Part shown: in pieces, positions 24,413 to 33,697 of the stretch
Layout of the letters: every line of letters starts with the position of its first letter
Position numbering within the stretch: the stretch's first letter is position 1
Assembly: GCA_934163035.1 (NCBI GenBank)
Contig: CAKPJX010000002.1
Location: 80,066-144,065 of the forward strand
From: an uncultured Bacilli bacterium
GTDB lineage: Bacteria; Bacillota_I; Bacilli_A; RF39; UBA660
Length of the DNA: 64,000 nt
Reading direction: 5' to 3'
The notes under the pieces: model-generated
What the model was told of the DNA's origin: nothing
Database searches by the model: none
Seen by the model: only the letters and a program-made list of their open reading frames with translations
Position numbers and translations under genes: made by a program

Positions 24413-26833
24413 CTAAACTTCACTAATATATTCAAGCAGTTTTAAGAATAAAGTGATATATTCTTTAGATAGCCCCTTCTTCCTCAATTTTCTAATTTCA
24501 ACACGCTTACTACCTAAAGGAAGATTTCCAAACATAATATCAGCTATATTTTCTTTCATATAAGTTTCAATCTTTAAATCCATCAAAATACTATTTACAT
24601 CATCATTAATAAGTCTAATAGCATCTATCTCAATATCCCTACCTTTACAATTAATTGTAAGCTGACCAACAGTAGGACAATTATTAATCTCAACAATAAA
24701 ATCATTTCCATCTACATAATTAGTAACAGGTATCATATCAGTATTAAAATATGCCGTAACATCAGTAGCTTGCTTAGTATTTCTAAAAACCATTTTATAA
24801 TTACGTTTTAACGGAGCAATGCCACTTTTACCTTCAATTGCTCTGATTATAACAGTATAATTGTTCTTCAAATAGTTATAGTCAATTGATGTTTTAATAT
24901 AATATCCATCTTTGTATAATGATGTAACTCCATCATCTTCATATAATGTATATGTATTACTAACACCAGGGAAAATTTGAATTTCCATATCAGTTGGTAA
25001 AGCGGTATTATTATAGTCGCTTCTATTAGAAAGAGGAATAATTGAACCAGCATGCGCAAAAACAGGATAATCTTCATCTCTAAAGAATGACACATACTTC
25101 TTATTACCAGGAAACTTCTTTCCAGTTATAAAGTCATACCAAATACCATTAGGCATAAAGAACCTATGTAAAGTTCTATTCATAATAGTATCTTTTTTAT
25201 CTAAGATAGGACAAACCAATAATTGTGATCCAAAATAATATTGATTTCTATAAAGTTCATCATCATAAACCCACATATAATTATAATAGAAAGGCTGAAT
25301 AAGCGGTGTACCAGTTCTAGTATAATTATATGCTTCAGTATAAAGGTAAGGTATAAGTCTATGTCTAAGCCTTAAATAATCAGCCGCTATATTAGTTATT
25401 TTAGCGTCCCATAACCAAGGTTCCTTCTTATAATATGGTCCCCTAGCACCATGGAAACGTAAAATAGGAGAAAAAGTACCAAGCTGAACATATCTAATAT
25501 AAAGTTCTCCATCTTCTATACCGCCATGATTTCCCCCAACATCATGACTCCACCAACTAACACCAATATTTGCAGCATTAAGCAACATAAATGGTATTTT
25601 CCTTAAAGCCTCCCAGCTAACCTCACTAGAGCCACCATAAAGTATTCCATATTTATGAGGTGCCATTATAGCTCCCCTAGATAAAAGCATTCCACGTTTA
25701 GAAGCATTTTTCTTCGAATCTAAAAACATATAATGATTCAAAGACCACAAATTCGTAATGTTACTAATATCTCTATAATCATTCCAAAAAAAGTCAACAC
25801 CAAGAGACTCTAATGGATGTAAAAAAGCCTTAAACAATACATCTAACAATTGAGGATTTAAAGGATCAAATTTTATTAGTGTTGGCTGTGCTAATCCCAT
25901 CAATTGCATAACTTGTTGATAATTTGATTCATGTGGATAAAATCCTTCAGTTGGATTGATACATAAACCTACTCTAACACCTCTCATATGAAATTGTTTA
26001 ATCATTTCCTTAGGATTTCTTATCAAATTTCTATTAAATGTATATCCAGTTCTAAGTCCAGCATAAGAACCAACATCTCTAAAATGCCAATCATTATCAA
26101 ATAACATTACCGCAATAGGAATTTTTTTTCTTTCGAAATTTTTAATCAAAGTATAAATATCCTGATCATTATACGAAAGGTTTCTACTCCACCAATTTCC
26201 AAAAGCATATCTTGGAGGTAACACAGGTGCACCAGTCAATTTAAAATAATCGTCTAAAGCATACCTAAAATCCTGATCATACATAAAAACATAAATATCA
26301 ATATGATCTTTTGGTGAATCCGATAATGTACCATCTTCCATTATAACTTTACTATTACTATCATCTAAAGAAGCAAAACCATCCAGAGAATAAAGCCCCT
26401 TCATCATAAAATCCGGAACTCCAGCATCAACGCTAACCATATTTCCTCTCAAATTTCTAGCCTCCGGATGACCATAGTACCAATCTTTCTGTCTATCCCT
26501 TTCCCTACTATTAAGAGTTATTTTTAAATTTTTCATAGGATCTATACTAGAGCCAGTAAATGGTTGTTCCTTAGCGTATAATAATGAAAAAAACCTTGTA
26601 TCAATTGATATTGCATTATTGTCCTGATTAAGATTAAAACTAGGTAATTTCAAATTCCTATTTATAACCAATTGTGTTGGTCTATCAACAAAACTTCCTG
26701 TCGGAGAATACTCAAGTCTAACAACACGCTCAGTCAAAACAGTAATCCGGTATTTATTACCAGAAACTATAGCCTTAGGATTTGCTTTACATCTAGGATA
26801 ATTTAGTTCAAATTGTTTACCTAATGGATACAT
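24413..26833 (-). CDS. Glycoside hydrolase family 31 (alpha-glucosidase-like)
   Basis: An 806-residue protein with the order of GH31 parts: N-terminal beta domain, (beta/alpha)8 barrel, C-terminal beta domains. The nucleophile motif is FFWNDYRD (Asp352). Substrate motifs FGNWWSR near 212-217 and WWSHDVGG at 427-434 are intact. There is no signal peptide, so it acts in the cytoplasm, probably releasing glucose or a similar sugar from imported oligosaccharides. The usual acid/base block GDTxxxWE reads GSSEVSWE (Gly401-Glu408), so the expected catalytic Asp is Ser402. It has its own promoter and a GGAAGGTG site. Exact substrate unknown. Confidence 0.9.
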   Translation of the reverse strand: MYPLGKQFELNYPRCKANPKAIVSGNKYRITVLTERVVRLEYSPTGSFVDRPTQLVINRNLKLPSFNLNQDNNAISIDTRFFSLLYAKEQPFTGSSIDPMKNLKITLNSRERDRQKDWYYGHPEARNLRGNMVSVDAGVPDFMMKGLYSLDGFASLDDSNSKVIMEDGTLSDSPKDHIDIYVFMYDQDFRYALDDYFKLTGAPVLPPRYAFGNWWSRNLSYNDQDIYTLIKNFERKKIPIAVMLFDNDWHFRDVGSYAGLRTGYTFNRNLIRNPKEMIKQFHMRGVRVGLCINPTEGFYPHESNYQQVMQLMGLAQPTLIKFDPLNPQLLDVLFKAFLHPLESLGVDFFWNDYRDISNITNLWSLNHYMFLDSKKNASKRGMLLSRGAIMAPHKYGILYGGSSEVSWEALRKIPFMLLNAANIGVSWWSHDVGGNHGGIEDGELYIRYVQLGTFSPILRFHGARGPYYKKEPWLWDAKITNIAADYLRLRHRLIPYLYTEAYNYTRTGTPLIQPFYYNYMWVYDDELYRNQYYFGSQLLVCPILDKKDTIMNRTLHRFFMPNGIWYDFITGKKFPGNKKYVSFFRDEDYPVFAHAGSIIPLSNRSDYNNTALPTDMEIQIFPGVSNTYTLYEDDGVTSLYKDGYYIKTSIDYNYLKNNYTVIIRAIEGKSGIAPLKRNYKMVFRNTKQATDVTAYFNTDMIPVTNYVDGNDFIVEINNCPTVGQLTINCKGRDIEIDAIRLINDDVNSILMDLKIETYMKENIADIMFGNLPLGSKRVEIRKLRKKGLSKEYITLFLKLLEYISEV

Positions 26834-26861
26834 GCCAACACCTTCCTATTATTCTAGTAAC

Positions 26862-26890
26862 ATAATATCACAAATATAAAAATATTCCAA
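26862..26890 (-). promoter_or_regulatory. GH31 gene promoter
   Basis: TTGGAA (26890-26885), a 17-bp spacer and TATTAT (26867-26862) on the minus strand lie just after the ndk terminator. Confidence 0.72.
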
Positions 26891-26903
26891 TATAAAAATT
26901 ATT

Positions 26904-26941
26904 CAAAAAAAAAGAGATTATTTTTCTTTTACAAATCTCTT
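26904..26941 (-). terminator. ndk terminator
   Basis: On the minus strand an 8-bp stem (AAGAGATT with AATCTCTT) encloses the ndk stop codon in its loop and is followed by a long T-run. Confidence 0.82.
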
Positions 26942-27334
26942 AATCTCTTTTTCAGCATTCTTAACCGAATCTGAAGCATGAATTGCATTATACATTTTAT
27001 TAGTACCATATTTACCTCTAATTGTCCATTCAGGTGCCAAAGAACTATCTGTAGGACCAACTAAATGTCTAACCCTGCTAACAGCATTTTCTCCAGTTAC
27101 TACCAAAATAGCAACATCATCAGACAACATATAATCACGAAGATCTGGATAAAATCCCATATTAATAATATGTGCATAGTGCTCATTTAAAGTTTCTGCA
27201 TCAAGTCTTCTAGTGTCCTCATATGTAACATCTAACCCTTCATCTAAAAATGTATCAACAATTTCTTCATAATGTTCCATACCATCTGGTTTAACAATAA
27301 CCAAAGTAGATTCAATAACTTGTTTAAAACTCAT
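26918..27334 (-). CDS. ndk: Nucleoside-diphosphate kinase
   Basis: A 138-residue NDK, which balances nucleoside triphosphates through a phosphohistidine. The opening STLVIVKPDG is typical, and TIRGKYG and the catalytic-His block NAIHASDS are in place (canonical NxxHGSD, here with Ala for Gly). Length is normal. It starts 48 bp after the M15 peptidase gene, probably in one transcript, and ends in its own terminator. Confidence 0.92.
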   Translation of the reverse strand: MSFKQVIESTLVIVKPDGMEHYEEIVDTFLDEGLDVTYEDTRRLDAETLNEHYAHIINMGFYPDLRDYMLSDDVAILVVTGENAVSRVRHLVGPTDSSLAPEWTIRGKYGTNKMYNAIHASDSVKNAEKEIKRFVKEK

Positions 27335-27382
27335 TCATATTCCTCCTAGTGCAAGATATAATAACGTATAATGTTAAAAATA

Positions 27383-28510
27383 TCAATCTTTATCTAAAAA
27401 CATTGCATAATACTCTTCATAGGAAATGTCATTATCATATATATACTTTGCTATATCAACTCCAACATATCTATAATGCCACGGCTCATATCTAAAACCA
27501 GTTATACTTTCATACTTTTTTGGAAAGCGTAAAATAAAACCATATTTATAAGCATTTTCTAGCATCCAAGTATATTCTTTAGAATTAGCAAAAATATTTG
27601 ATGAACGACTTCCAACATCAAAAGATAGTCCCGTTTCATGTTCAGAAAAACCAGGTTTAGCCATATATTTATTTACATAGTTATCACCATACAATTTTTG
27701 ATATTGAGTGCAAAGTTCCTCTTGATCATTATATGATCTATAACTAGAGTTAATAACTAAATCAAGTCCATCCTTTGAAGCAGCATTATACATCTTAATA
27801 AAAGCATCAAGTGCTTTTTTTGAAGCAAAATGCCCCTCACCATTAGTATATTTTTTATCAATCTTAACTAGGTCACTAGCAACCATATCCTTATTAATAC
27901 TATAGTGCTTATTAACTAGCATATCATAAGAAAATTTATTAACCAAAACAGGATTACTATAATCATCATTATCCATACCTAAATTAACATATAATACTGT
28001 TGTTTTTTCATCCTCACCAGTCTCATCAGAATACTTAACATATCGATCATAATATTTAAGTTTAGCATAATCTATAGAATAAAATTCCTCTAAGTATTGA
28101 ATCTTTTTTCTTTTAGCAAATTCACTAACATCTTCATCATTACCATGAGCTAATATTAAATTGATATTATTATTACTGTAACCCTTAGATATCAATGCAT
28201 TAATATTTTTAATAAGATTTTTGTGATCATAATATTTAATTTTAGAATAACTATCCAAATTACTCTCTTTAAAGTCACCACTTTCAAATGCTTTATTTAA
28301 AGTTCTATTTTCTCCAATAGATACAACATATTTTTTATTAAAAGTTACTAATATCTTTTTACTAGCAACGCTACTATATCCTAATGATGTTAAACTATGT
28401 ATTTGGTAAAGATAAAATAAAAGCATACATAAAAATATTATAATTATTGCTAATAAAATCTTTTCTACTATTATAAACGGTTTTTTCAATCTTAATTTCT
28501 TTTTTACCAT
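27383..28510 (-). CDS. Membrane-anchored M15B D,D/L,D-carboxypeptidase (VanY-like)
   Basis: A 375-residue protein with a basic N-terminus and one membrane helix (about residues 14-36), then an external region of unknown fold. A C-terminal M15/VanY peptidase domain follows. Zinc ligands are readable: His291 and Asp298 in SEHETGLSFD, and His345 in EPWHYRYVG. NSSYRSY marks the conserved substrate arginine. Such enzymes trim peptidoglycan stem peptides outside the membrane. It is the first gene of the ndk pair and is divergent from the radical SAM gene. Confidence 0.9.
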   Translation of the reverse strand: MVKKKLRLKKPFIIVEKILLAIIIIFLCMLLFYLYQIHSLTSLGYSSVASKKILVTFNKKYVVSIGENRTLNKAFESGDFKESNLDSYSKIKYYDHKNLIKNINALISKGYSNNNINLILAHGNDEDVSEFAKRKKIQYLEEFYSIDYAKLKYYDRYVKYSDETGEDEKTTVLYVNLGMDNDDYSNPVLVNKFSYDMLVNKHYSINKDMVASDLVKIDKKYTNGEGHFASKKALDAFIKMYNAASKDGLDLVINSSYRSYNDQEELCTQYQKLYGDNYVNKYMAKPGFSEHETGLSFDVGSRSSNIFANSKEYTWMLENAYKYGFILRFPKKYESITGFRYEPWHYRYVGVDIAKYIYDNDISYEEYYAMFLDKD

Positions 28511-28567
28511 TTACTTCACCTACTATAACAAGTATATAATATAAAAGTTAAAAAATAAACTCTATTA

Positions 28568-28596
28568 TTAACATAAAACGAAATAAATGATAAAAT
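28568..28596 (+). promoter_or_regulatory. Promoter of the radical SAM gene
   Basis: TTAACA (28568-28573), a 17-bp spacer and TAAAAT (28591-28596) lie 25 bp before the ATG. Confidence 0.65.
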
Positions 28597-28620
28597 TAAT
28601 CACAAAGGAATGATACTAAA

Positions 28621-29559
28621 ATGGAAAATAAATTTAAATATTCAAACAGTAATAAAAGATATCACACATTAGACTATTTCTATAAAACAAAATTTAATTC
28701 AAAAGTATTTAAAGTAAGTTTAGATGCTAATTTTTCATGTCCAAATATTGATGGAACAAAAGGTTTTGGTGGCTGTATATATTGTTCTAAAATGGGTAGT
28801 GGAGAGTTTGCTGGAAATAAAAGCAAACCAGTTGAAGAGCAATTCATAGAAGTACGAAATATGATGCTTAAAAAATGGCCAAAAGCTAAGTATATTGGTT
28901 ATTTTCAAGCACACACTAACACATATGCTCCAGTTCCAACTTTAAAAAATGTTTATGAAAAAATATTAAAACAAAAAGATGTCATTGGCCTAAATATAGC
29001 AACAAGACCAGATGCCATAACAGATGAATGCCTTGAATATTTAAGCAATCTAAACAAAAAAACATACTTAACAATAGAGCTAGGTCTACAAACAACAAAA
29101 GAAGAAACTTCAAAATTAATAAATAGATGTCACACACTAGAATGTTTTGAAGTAATGGTTCATAAACTTAGAGAAAAAAATATTAGCGTAGTAGTCCATA
29201 TTATAAATGGTCTACCATATGAAACTAAAGAAGACATGTTAAACACAGTAAAATATATTAATAATCTAGATATTCAAGGTATAAAGATACACATGCTAAG
29301 CATCCTAAAGAATACAGCTTTAGAAAAATTATATGAAAAAGAAAAATTTCATATTCTAACAAAAGAAGAATATATTGACATTGTAGTAGAACAATTAGAA
29401 TATTTAAGACCAGAAATAGTAATAAATAGAATAACTGGTGATCCTAAGAAAGAAGACTTAATTGAACCAACCTGGTTACTAAAAAAATTCTGTGTACTAA
29501 ATGATATTGATAAAGAAATGAAAAGAAGAGACACATATCAAGGAAGTAAATTAGACTAA
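28621..29559 (+). CDS. Radical SAM protein, TIGR01212/YtqA-like
   Basis: A 312-residue radical SAM protein. The cluster cysteines are spaced as in the YtqA group: C-P-N-I-D-G, a glycine-rich stretch, then CIYC, i.e. Cys-x10-Cys-x2-Cys near residues 40-54. NIATRPDAI and ELGLQTT are conserved barrel motifs. Members resemble the Elp3-type barrel but lack the acetyltransferase domain; the tRNA substrate is uncertain. It is single, with an AAAGGAAT ribosome binding site. Confidence 0.88.
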   Translation: MENKFKYSNSNKRYHTLDYFYKTKFNSKVFKVSLDANFSCPNIDGTKGFGGCIYCSKMGSGEFAGNKSKPVEEQFIEVRNMMLKKWPKAKYIGYFQAHTNTYAPVPTLKNVYEKILKQKDVIGLNIATRPDAITDECLEYLSNLNKKTYLTIELGLQTTKEETSKLINRCHTLECFEVMVHKLREKNISVVVHIINGLPYETKEDMLNTVKYINNLDIQGIKIHMLSILKNTALEKLYEKEKFHILTKEEYIDIVVEQLEYLRPEIVINRITGDPKKEDLIEPTWLLKKFCVLNDIDKEMKRRDTYQGSKLD

Positions 29560-29677
29560 ACTTTTCCATGACCACAGTTCCATAAAAACTACCATGCTAA
29601 AAACACACTAATATTAAGCAAATATTTGTACACACAATACTTAAAAATAGCATTTTTTACAAATTCTAAAATTCTCC

Positions 29678-29706
29678 TTGTTAACAGAATAAAAATATAA
29701 TATAAT
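29678..29706 (+). promoter_or_regulatory. Promoter of the two-repeat membrane protein
   Basis: TTGTTA (29678-29683), a 17-bp spacer and TATAAT (29701-29706) lie 24 bp before the ATG. Confidence 0.75.
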
Positions 29707-29730
29707 TATTAAAGATAGAGGAGTAAAAAT

Positions 29731-30447
29731 ATGGCAAAGTTAACTAGTAAAGATTCAAAAATAATAGCAATAGCTTTAACTGCCTGGGGAATTATATTTA
29801 TTGGTAGTGGTTACACAATAAAGGCAATGGATAAACCTGTAAAAGTAACTAAAACAAAATTAGAAATAGTTCAAAGACGTGTTTCTCAGAAAAAAACAAA
29901 TGAATTAAAATTAAAAGACATAGAACTAGAGATAAATACACCACTAAGTCTTGATATAAAAGACTATTTAGATAACGCTGAAGAGATTGACAACGAAACA
30001 ATAAAAAGTTTAAAGCTCGATACATCAATGGTAAATATTACAGAAGCTGGAACATATAAGTACACCATAACTTTTAAGAAAAAAAAGTATAGTGGCAATT
30101 GTACTATTAAAGAAAAGCCATTACCAAATCTTGAATTAAAATTAAACAATTTAAAATTACCTAGAGGTTCTTCACTTTCAACAGATTTATCAGTATATAT
30201 ATCACAGACTTTAGAAGAAGATGTAAAAAAGAACATCATTCTAGATCTATCAGCTGTTTCAACTACAGAAACTGGAATATATCAATATACAGTAACCTAC
30301 AATAATCGACTTTATACTGGAACAATAGAAGTTTACGAACCACAAACTAAAGTTATAACGCCAAACATTCCGAAGGATGAAGAAAATAACCAAGAAGATA
30401 AAAGTAAGGATGATTCAGAGCAAACTGAAAAAGAGGAAGAAAAATAA
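29731..30447 (+). CDS. Membrane-anchored protein with two Ig-like repeats
   Basis: A 238-residue protein with an N-terminal membrane helix (about residues 10-30). Two related repeats follow, each ending in a strand pattern: ITEAGTYKYTITFKKKKYSG near 108-127 and TTETGIYQYTVTYNNRLYTG near 188-207. The pattern is that of bacterial Ig-like (Big_3-type) surface domains. A charged E/K/D-rich tail ends the protein, with no sorting signal. It is likely an outward-facing envelope protein of unknown function. It is monocistronic. Confidence 0.68.
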   Translation: MAKLTSKDSKIIAIALTAWGIIFIGSGYTIKAMDKPVKVTKTKLEIVQRRVSQKKTNELKLKDIELEINTPLSLDIKDYLDNAEEIDNETIKSLKLDTSMVNITEAGTYKYTITFKKKKYSGNCTIKEKPLPNLELKLNNLKLPRGSSLSTDLSVYISQTLEEDVKKNIILDLSAVSTTETGIYQYTVTYNNRLYTGTIEVYEPQTKVITPNIPKDEENNQEDKSKDDSEQTEKEEEK

Positions 30448-30480
30448 GTACTATTACATACATAACAGTACTTATTTTTT
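30442..30480. terminator. Terminator shared at the 30.4 kb convergent end
   Basis: An 11-bp stem (30442-30452 with 30467-30477) overlaps the stop of the plus-strand gene and is followed by T7. It could also serve the minus-strand fhs gene that ends at 30487. Confidence 0.85.
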
Positions 30481-30486
30481 TATAGT

Positions 30487-32073
30487 TTAACTAATACCTA
30501 TTATTTTTCCATCAACAAAATCAATATGCCCATAATTAGGTTTTGCCGGTAATCCAGGCATCGTCATAATATTACCTAGAAAAATAGTAATAAAACCAGC
30601 ACCATTGTAAAGTTGAACATCCCTAACATGAACAATAAAATCAACTGGTGCGCCTAATTTTTTAGCATTGTCTGAAAAGGAATATTGTGTTTTAGCTACA
30701 CAAATAGGAAGATTGCGTATATTATTTTGTTCTAAATAATCTATTTTTTTATTAGCTAAATCACTATAAGTAACATCAGTGGCTCTATATATTTCACAGC
30801 AAATAGTTCTAATTTTATTTCTAATCGATTCATTATCTTTATATAATAGTTTAAAGTTGGAACTACTATCACAAAGTTCAACAACTTTACTCGCTAAAGA
30901 AATAGCACCAGTTCCACCATCAACATAAGAACTTGAAACTTCACAACAAACATTCATTTTATTGCAATAATCCACAACAGTCTTAATTTCAAAATCAGTA
31001 TCAGCTGCATATTTATTTAAACATACAACTATATTCACTCCATATTTCCTTAAATTTTCGATATGCCTTTTCAAATTAGATAAACCATCTATTAATTCAT
31101 TATTTTTACCATTATATTTAAGTGCCTTTACAGTGGCAACTAAAACTACACAGTCAGGTTTTAAGTCTGCCACTCTACATTTGATATCAAAAAACTTCTC
31201 AGCACCTAAATCAGCACCAAATCCAGCTTCCGTAACAACATAATCAGAAAATGATAAAGCAAGTTTAGTTGCAACAACACTATTACATCCATGAGCTATA
31301 TTAGCAAAAGGTCCACCATGAAGAATAACAGGAGTATGTTCAAGAGTTTGCACTAAATTAGGTTTAAAAGCATCTTTTAAAATAACAGTTAAAGCACCTT
31401 GAATATTTAAATCTTTAGCATAAATCATCTCACCTTTACTATTGTAGCCAATAACAATATTTGAAAGTCTATTCTTTAAATCATCCAAAGAATCTGCCAA
31501 ACAAAATAAAGCCATTATCTCACTAGCAGCAGTTATACAAAAAGAATCATCTCTACCAGATATAGCAATATTTCTAAGTGCCCTATCATTAACGTCCATA
31601 CATCTATTAAAAATAACTTTTTGAATATCCAATTCATTACCGTGAAATATATGATTATCAATAGCTGCACTCAAAAGATTATTAGCAGATGTAATGGCAT
31701 GAAAATCACCAGTAAAATGCAAATTAATGTTCTCCATAGGTATAATTTGACTTCGTCCACCACCAGTTGCTCCACCCTTAATACCAAATACTGGCCCCAT
31801 AGAAGGCTGTCTTAAAGTAATACATACTCCTTTTCCAATACTATTAAGTGCATCACCTAATCCAATACTAACTGTGGTTTTACCCTCACCATAAGGTGTA
31901 GGATTAATTGCTGTAACTAATATCAGTTTACCAACCTTATCCTTATATACTCTATTAATTTTTGCCATCTTACTTCCATACAAAACAAGATCATCATCAG
32001 TTAAACCAATTTTTCTAGCAATATCTTTAATATTAACAATAGGAACACTTCTAGCAATTTCAAGATCTGTCAT
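30487..32073 (-). CDS. fhs: Formate-tetrahydrofolate ligase
   Basis: Fhs makes 10-formyl-THF from formate, ATP and THF. The nucleotide-binding TPYGEGKTTVSIGLGDAL is near residue 58-75, then RQPSMGPVFGIKGGATGGG, HFTGDFHAI, and the C-terminal TMPGLPAKPNY. At 528 residues it is slightly shorter than the usual 550-560, but no domain is missing. It is monocistronic with a sigma-A promoter. With pflB supplying formate and glyA supplying methylene-THF, it gives the cell an anaerobic route to one-carbon units. Confidence 0.96.
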   Translation of the reverse strand: MTDLEIARSVPIVNIKDIARKIGLTDDDLVLYGSKMAKINRVYKDKVGKLILVTAINPTPYGEGKTTVSIGLGDALNSIGKGVCITLRQPSMGPVFGIKGGATGGGRSQIIPMENINLHFTGDFHAITSANNLLSAAIDNHIFHGNELDIQKVIFNRCMDVNDRALRNIAISGRDDSFCITAASEIMALFCLADSLDDLKNRLSNIVIGYNSKGEMIYAKDLNIQGALTVILKDAFKPNLVQTLEHTPVILHGGPFANIAHGCNSVVATKLALSFSDYVVTEAGFGADLGAEKFFDIKCRVADLKPDCVVLVATVKALKYNGKNNELIDGLSNLKRHIENLRKYGVNIVVCLNKYAADTDFEIKTVVDYCNKMNVCCEVSSSYVDGGTGAISLASKVVELCDSSSNFKLLYKDNESIRNKIRTICCEIYRATDVTYSDLANKKIDYLEQNNIRNLPICVAKTQYSFSDNAKKLGAPVDFIVHVRDVQLYNGAGFITIFLGNIMTMPGLPAKPNYGHIDFVDGKIIGIS

Positions 32074-32099
32074 AATCTCACCTCTTCTTTATATAGTAT

Positions 32100-32128
32100 A
32101 TTATATAATAAACAATCAAACTTGTCAT
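32100..32128 (-). promoter_or_regulatory. fhs promoter
   Basis: ATGACA (32128-32123), a 17-bp spacer and TATAAT (32105-32100) on the minus strand lie 27 bp before the fhs start. Confidence 0.72.
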
Positions 32129-32247
32129 TTTAATAATAAAATCAGACAAATTTTACTTTTTCCACAATACTTTTTAAAAATCTATAAACTATAAATACAG
32201 AATTTTATAAATCTCCCATTTGCAATAAAATAAACTTAATGATAAGC

Positions 32248-32267
32248 TTCCTCTCGACAAGGAGGAA
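32248..32267 (+). promoter_or_regulatory. Hairpin that pairs the ribosome binding site of the adhesin gene
   Basis: TTCCTC (32248-32253) is exactly complementary to GAGGAA (32262-32267), with an 8-nt loop. The second arm is the core of the AAGGAGGAA Shine-Dalgarno that ends 2 nt before the ATG at 32270, so the stem would hide it. This could be a thermometer-like or protein-controlled translational switch. The stem is short (6 bp), so the effect is inference. Confidence 0.45.
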
Positions 32268-32269
32268 AT

Positions 32270-33697
32270 ATGAAAAAATTTATTTTAATATTAGTAGCAG
32301 CATTAATAACAATAGCACATATCGATGTTCAAGCAAATAATGAAAAATTTTATGAAGGAGAATATATAAGGGGAATATGGGTAAATAGAATTACTCCAGA
32401 TAAAGTAAAATACTATAATCAATTTAGAGTACAAAGACAGCAAGGTTCAAATAATTTTGCATACTGTTTAGAACCATTTATACCAGTTAATGAAAACGAA
32501 ATGTACAACTCATCAACAAGGCCAGACAATCTAACAGAAGAGCAAATAAAAAGAGTATCATCAATTGCACATTTTGGTTATAATTATAAAAATCACTATG
32601 ATATAAAGTGGTATGCCATAACGCAGCTAATGATTTGGAGAACAGTTATGCCAAATGGAGATTTTTATTTCACAGATAGACTTAATGGTAATAGGACTGA
32701 TATATATCAAGATGAAATAGACGAAATAAATAATCTAATAAATAATTATGAAATAACTCCTAGTTTTAGTAATAAAACATTTAATTACGTTGTTGGAGAA
32801 GATATAACTATAATAGATTACAACAATATATTAAATAATTACTCTATCAACAATAATATTGCCAAAATAGAAAATAACAAATTAAAAATAGATAGTTCAA
32901 AAAAAGGAACTTATAGTTTTACATTAGAAAGAAAAGACAGATATTATAATAAACCAATAATTTTTTATAATTCACAAAGCAGTCAAAATTTAATGGAAAC
33001 AGGAGACTTAAATCCCATAATTACAAAGTTAAACATAAATATAGATGAAACAGATATAATAATTAACAAGCTAGATTATGATAATAATTCTAAAGAAAAT
33101 AGTGGAGAAGCTAAACTAGAAGGTGCAATATATGAAATTTTAAATGAAAAAATGGAAGTAGTAAAAGAGATAGAAATAGATGAATACTCTACTGCCGAAA
33201 TTAAAAATTTAACATACCAAAAATATTATATAAGAGAAAAAAAAGCTGGTATTGGTTATCAATTAGATGATAAAATTTATGAATTTGAACTAAGCAAAAA
33301 AAGGCCATCTATAGAGTTAAATTTAACCAACAAAGTAATAAAAGCAAAAGTTATTATAAATAAAGTATATCAAAATGAAGATGGCATATACAATGAAGGC
33401 AATGCCTCGTTTGAAATATATAATAAAGGAGGAAAATTAATTAAAACAGTTATAACAGATGAAAATGGCCAAATCGAAATAGAATTACCATATGGAGAAT
33501 ACATGATAAAACAAACAACAACAATTACAGGATATGAAATAGTAAAACCATTTAATATAAAAATAGATTCTACCAAAGACAAATTTTTTGAATTAATAGA
33601 TTACAAAATTAAGGTTCCAAATACAGGCCTAAATAGAAATATTATAACTGATTTAATTAAGACATTATTAATAATACTATGTTCAAAAAGTTTATAA
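32270..33697 (+). CDS. Thioester-domain surface adhesin with Cna-B-like repeats and a sorting signal
   Basis: A 475-residue secreted protein with a signal peptide (about residues 1-22). A thioester domain of the TQxA type follows: the Cys is in FAYCLEP (Cys66) and the Gln in AITQLMIW (Gln119), able to form an internal Cys-Gln thioester for covalent attachment to host surfaces. Two SpaA/Cna-B-like stalk domains come next, near 270-340 (YYIREKKAGIGYQL) and 350-445 (GEYMIKQTTTITGYEI). The sorting signal VPNTG is at 449-453, followed by a short hydrophobic tail. The gene overlaps its sortase by 19 bp. Its ribosome binding site may be sequestered. Confidence 0.88.
   Translation: MKKFILILVAALITIAHIDVQANNEKFYEGEYIRGIWVNRITPDKVKYYNQFRVQRQQGSNNFAYCLEPFIPVNENEMYNSSTRPDNLTEEQIKRVSSIAHFGYNYKNHYDIKWYAITQLMIWRTVMPNGDFYFTDRLNGNRTDIYQDEIDEINNLINNYEITPSFSNKTFNYVVGEDITIIDYNNILNNYSINNNIAKIENNKLKIDSSKKGTYSFTLERKDRYYNKPIIFYNSQSSQNLMETGDLNPIITKLNINIDETDIIINKLDYDNNSKENSGEAKLEGAIYEILNEKMEVVKEIEIDEYSTAEIKNLTYQKYYIREKKAGIGYQLDDKIYEFELSKKRPSIELNLTNKVIKAKVIINKVYQNEDGIYNEGNASFEIYNKGGKLIKTVITDENGQIEIELPYGEYMIKQTTTITGYEIVKPFNIKIDSTKDKFFELIDYKIKVPNTGLNRNIITDLIKTLLIILCSKSL

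Noticed and set aside
24301..24435. N-terminal extension of flippase 2
   Set aside because: The operon promoter lies inside it and the family start is at 24300, so it is untranslated.
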